The position numbers were made by a program, and so were the translations under genes. Shown piece after piece: positions 63,969 to 64,000 of a stretch of DNA of 64,000 nucleotides. The notes under the pieces are model-generated. The model was not told the DNA's origin. It worked only from the letters and a program-made list of their open reading frames with translations, and ran no database searches. How positions within the stretch are numbered: the first letter of the stretch is position 1; each line of letters opens with the position of its first letter. Source of the stretch: Burkholderiales bacterium (GTDB lineage: Bacteria > Pseudomonadota > Gammaproteobacteria > Burkholderiales > WYBJ01). The stretch covers positions 1 through 64,000 of the forward strand of contig JADLAC010000079.1 of the NCBI GenBank assembly GCA_020848435.1. The letters run 5' to 3'.

Positions 63969-64000
63969 ATGCACTCGACAATCGCCCTGGCCTTAGGCGC
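63969..64000 (+). CDS. Start of a further exported protein, probably another receptor (cut by window edge)
   Basis: ATG at 63969 preceded by GAGGAGG; only MHSTIALALG is visible, the start of a signal peptide. Given the neighbourhood another Bug receptor is the best guess, but nothing beyond the signal start can be seen. Confidence 0.45.
   Translation, partial: MHSTIALALG

Overview
The window is high-GC DNA (visibly about two thirds G+C) from a betaproteobacterium, most likely a Burkholderiales-type soil or sediment lineage. The evidence is gene order rather than any one gene: apaG/rpe/gph/trpE, miaB-phoH-ybeY-corC-lnt-glyQ-glyS-gmhB-plsC, lptM-lysA, and DUF971-ubiE-lipoprotein-Tim44-ubiJ-ubiB are arrangements typical of that class. 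The many Bug-type (TctC) periplasmic receptors also point to Alcaligenaceae/Burkholderiales-like ecology. I saw no rRNA, phage, CRISPR array or complete insertion sequence, and no recognisable transcriptional regulator. There is one tRNA (Met, CAT).

Layout. (1) 1-8.1 kb: the start of trpG on the minus strand, followed by an accessory block of four Bug receptors, an amidase, a D-2-hydroxyacid dehydrogenase and a broken vapBC remnant. This block sits between trpG and trpE, which normally adjoin. (2) 8.2-11.8 kb: trpE, gph, rpe (minus) and divergent apaG (plus). (3) 11.8-16.5 kb: a methyltransferase, a 47-residue membrane peptide, mltA, then a minus-strand operon of ubiH-like hydroxylase, dsbC and a TonB-like protein. 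(4) 16.5-29.3 kb: a MITE-like foldback element, tRNA-Met, and the long plus-strand housekeeping run miaB to lysA. It ends with a tiny Lys/Ala peptide gene that has its own promoter and terminator. (5) 29.4-42.3 kb: mgtE, a Slam-like outer-membrane barrel with a FecR-domain secreted partner, a porin, a 962-residue TPR/glycosyltransferase/methyltransferase fusion, an aldo/keto reductase, a fumarylacetoacetase-fold hydrolase and a small membrane protein. (6) 42.3-47.9 kb: two orphan oligopeptide-type ABC ATPases and a tandem pair of PilZ-type proteins. (7) 48-53.4 kb: the ubiquinone cluster DUF971-ubiE-lipoprotein-Tim44-ubiJ-ubiB. (8) 53.5-58 kb: a second MITE-like element and an operon of a sodium/solute symporter plus PotABC-like transporter without a receptor. 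(9) 58.1-64 kb: a second Bug block (three receptors and probably the start of a fourth) with an amidase translationally coupled to a receptor and a zinc-type dehydrogenase.

Working together. The two Bug blocks share a plan: periplasmic receptors for small organic acids or amides next to an amidase and a dehydrogenase, but no TctA/TctB membrane genes in the window. They probably feed permeases encoded elsewhere. The rest is core metabolism (tryptophan, ubiquinone, lysine, lipoprotein maturation, glycyl-tRNA, phosphatidic acid) and envelope functions. The best candidate for under-described biology is the Slam-like/FecR pair at 31.0-34.5 kb, followed by the split trp locus and the PilZ pair.
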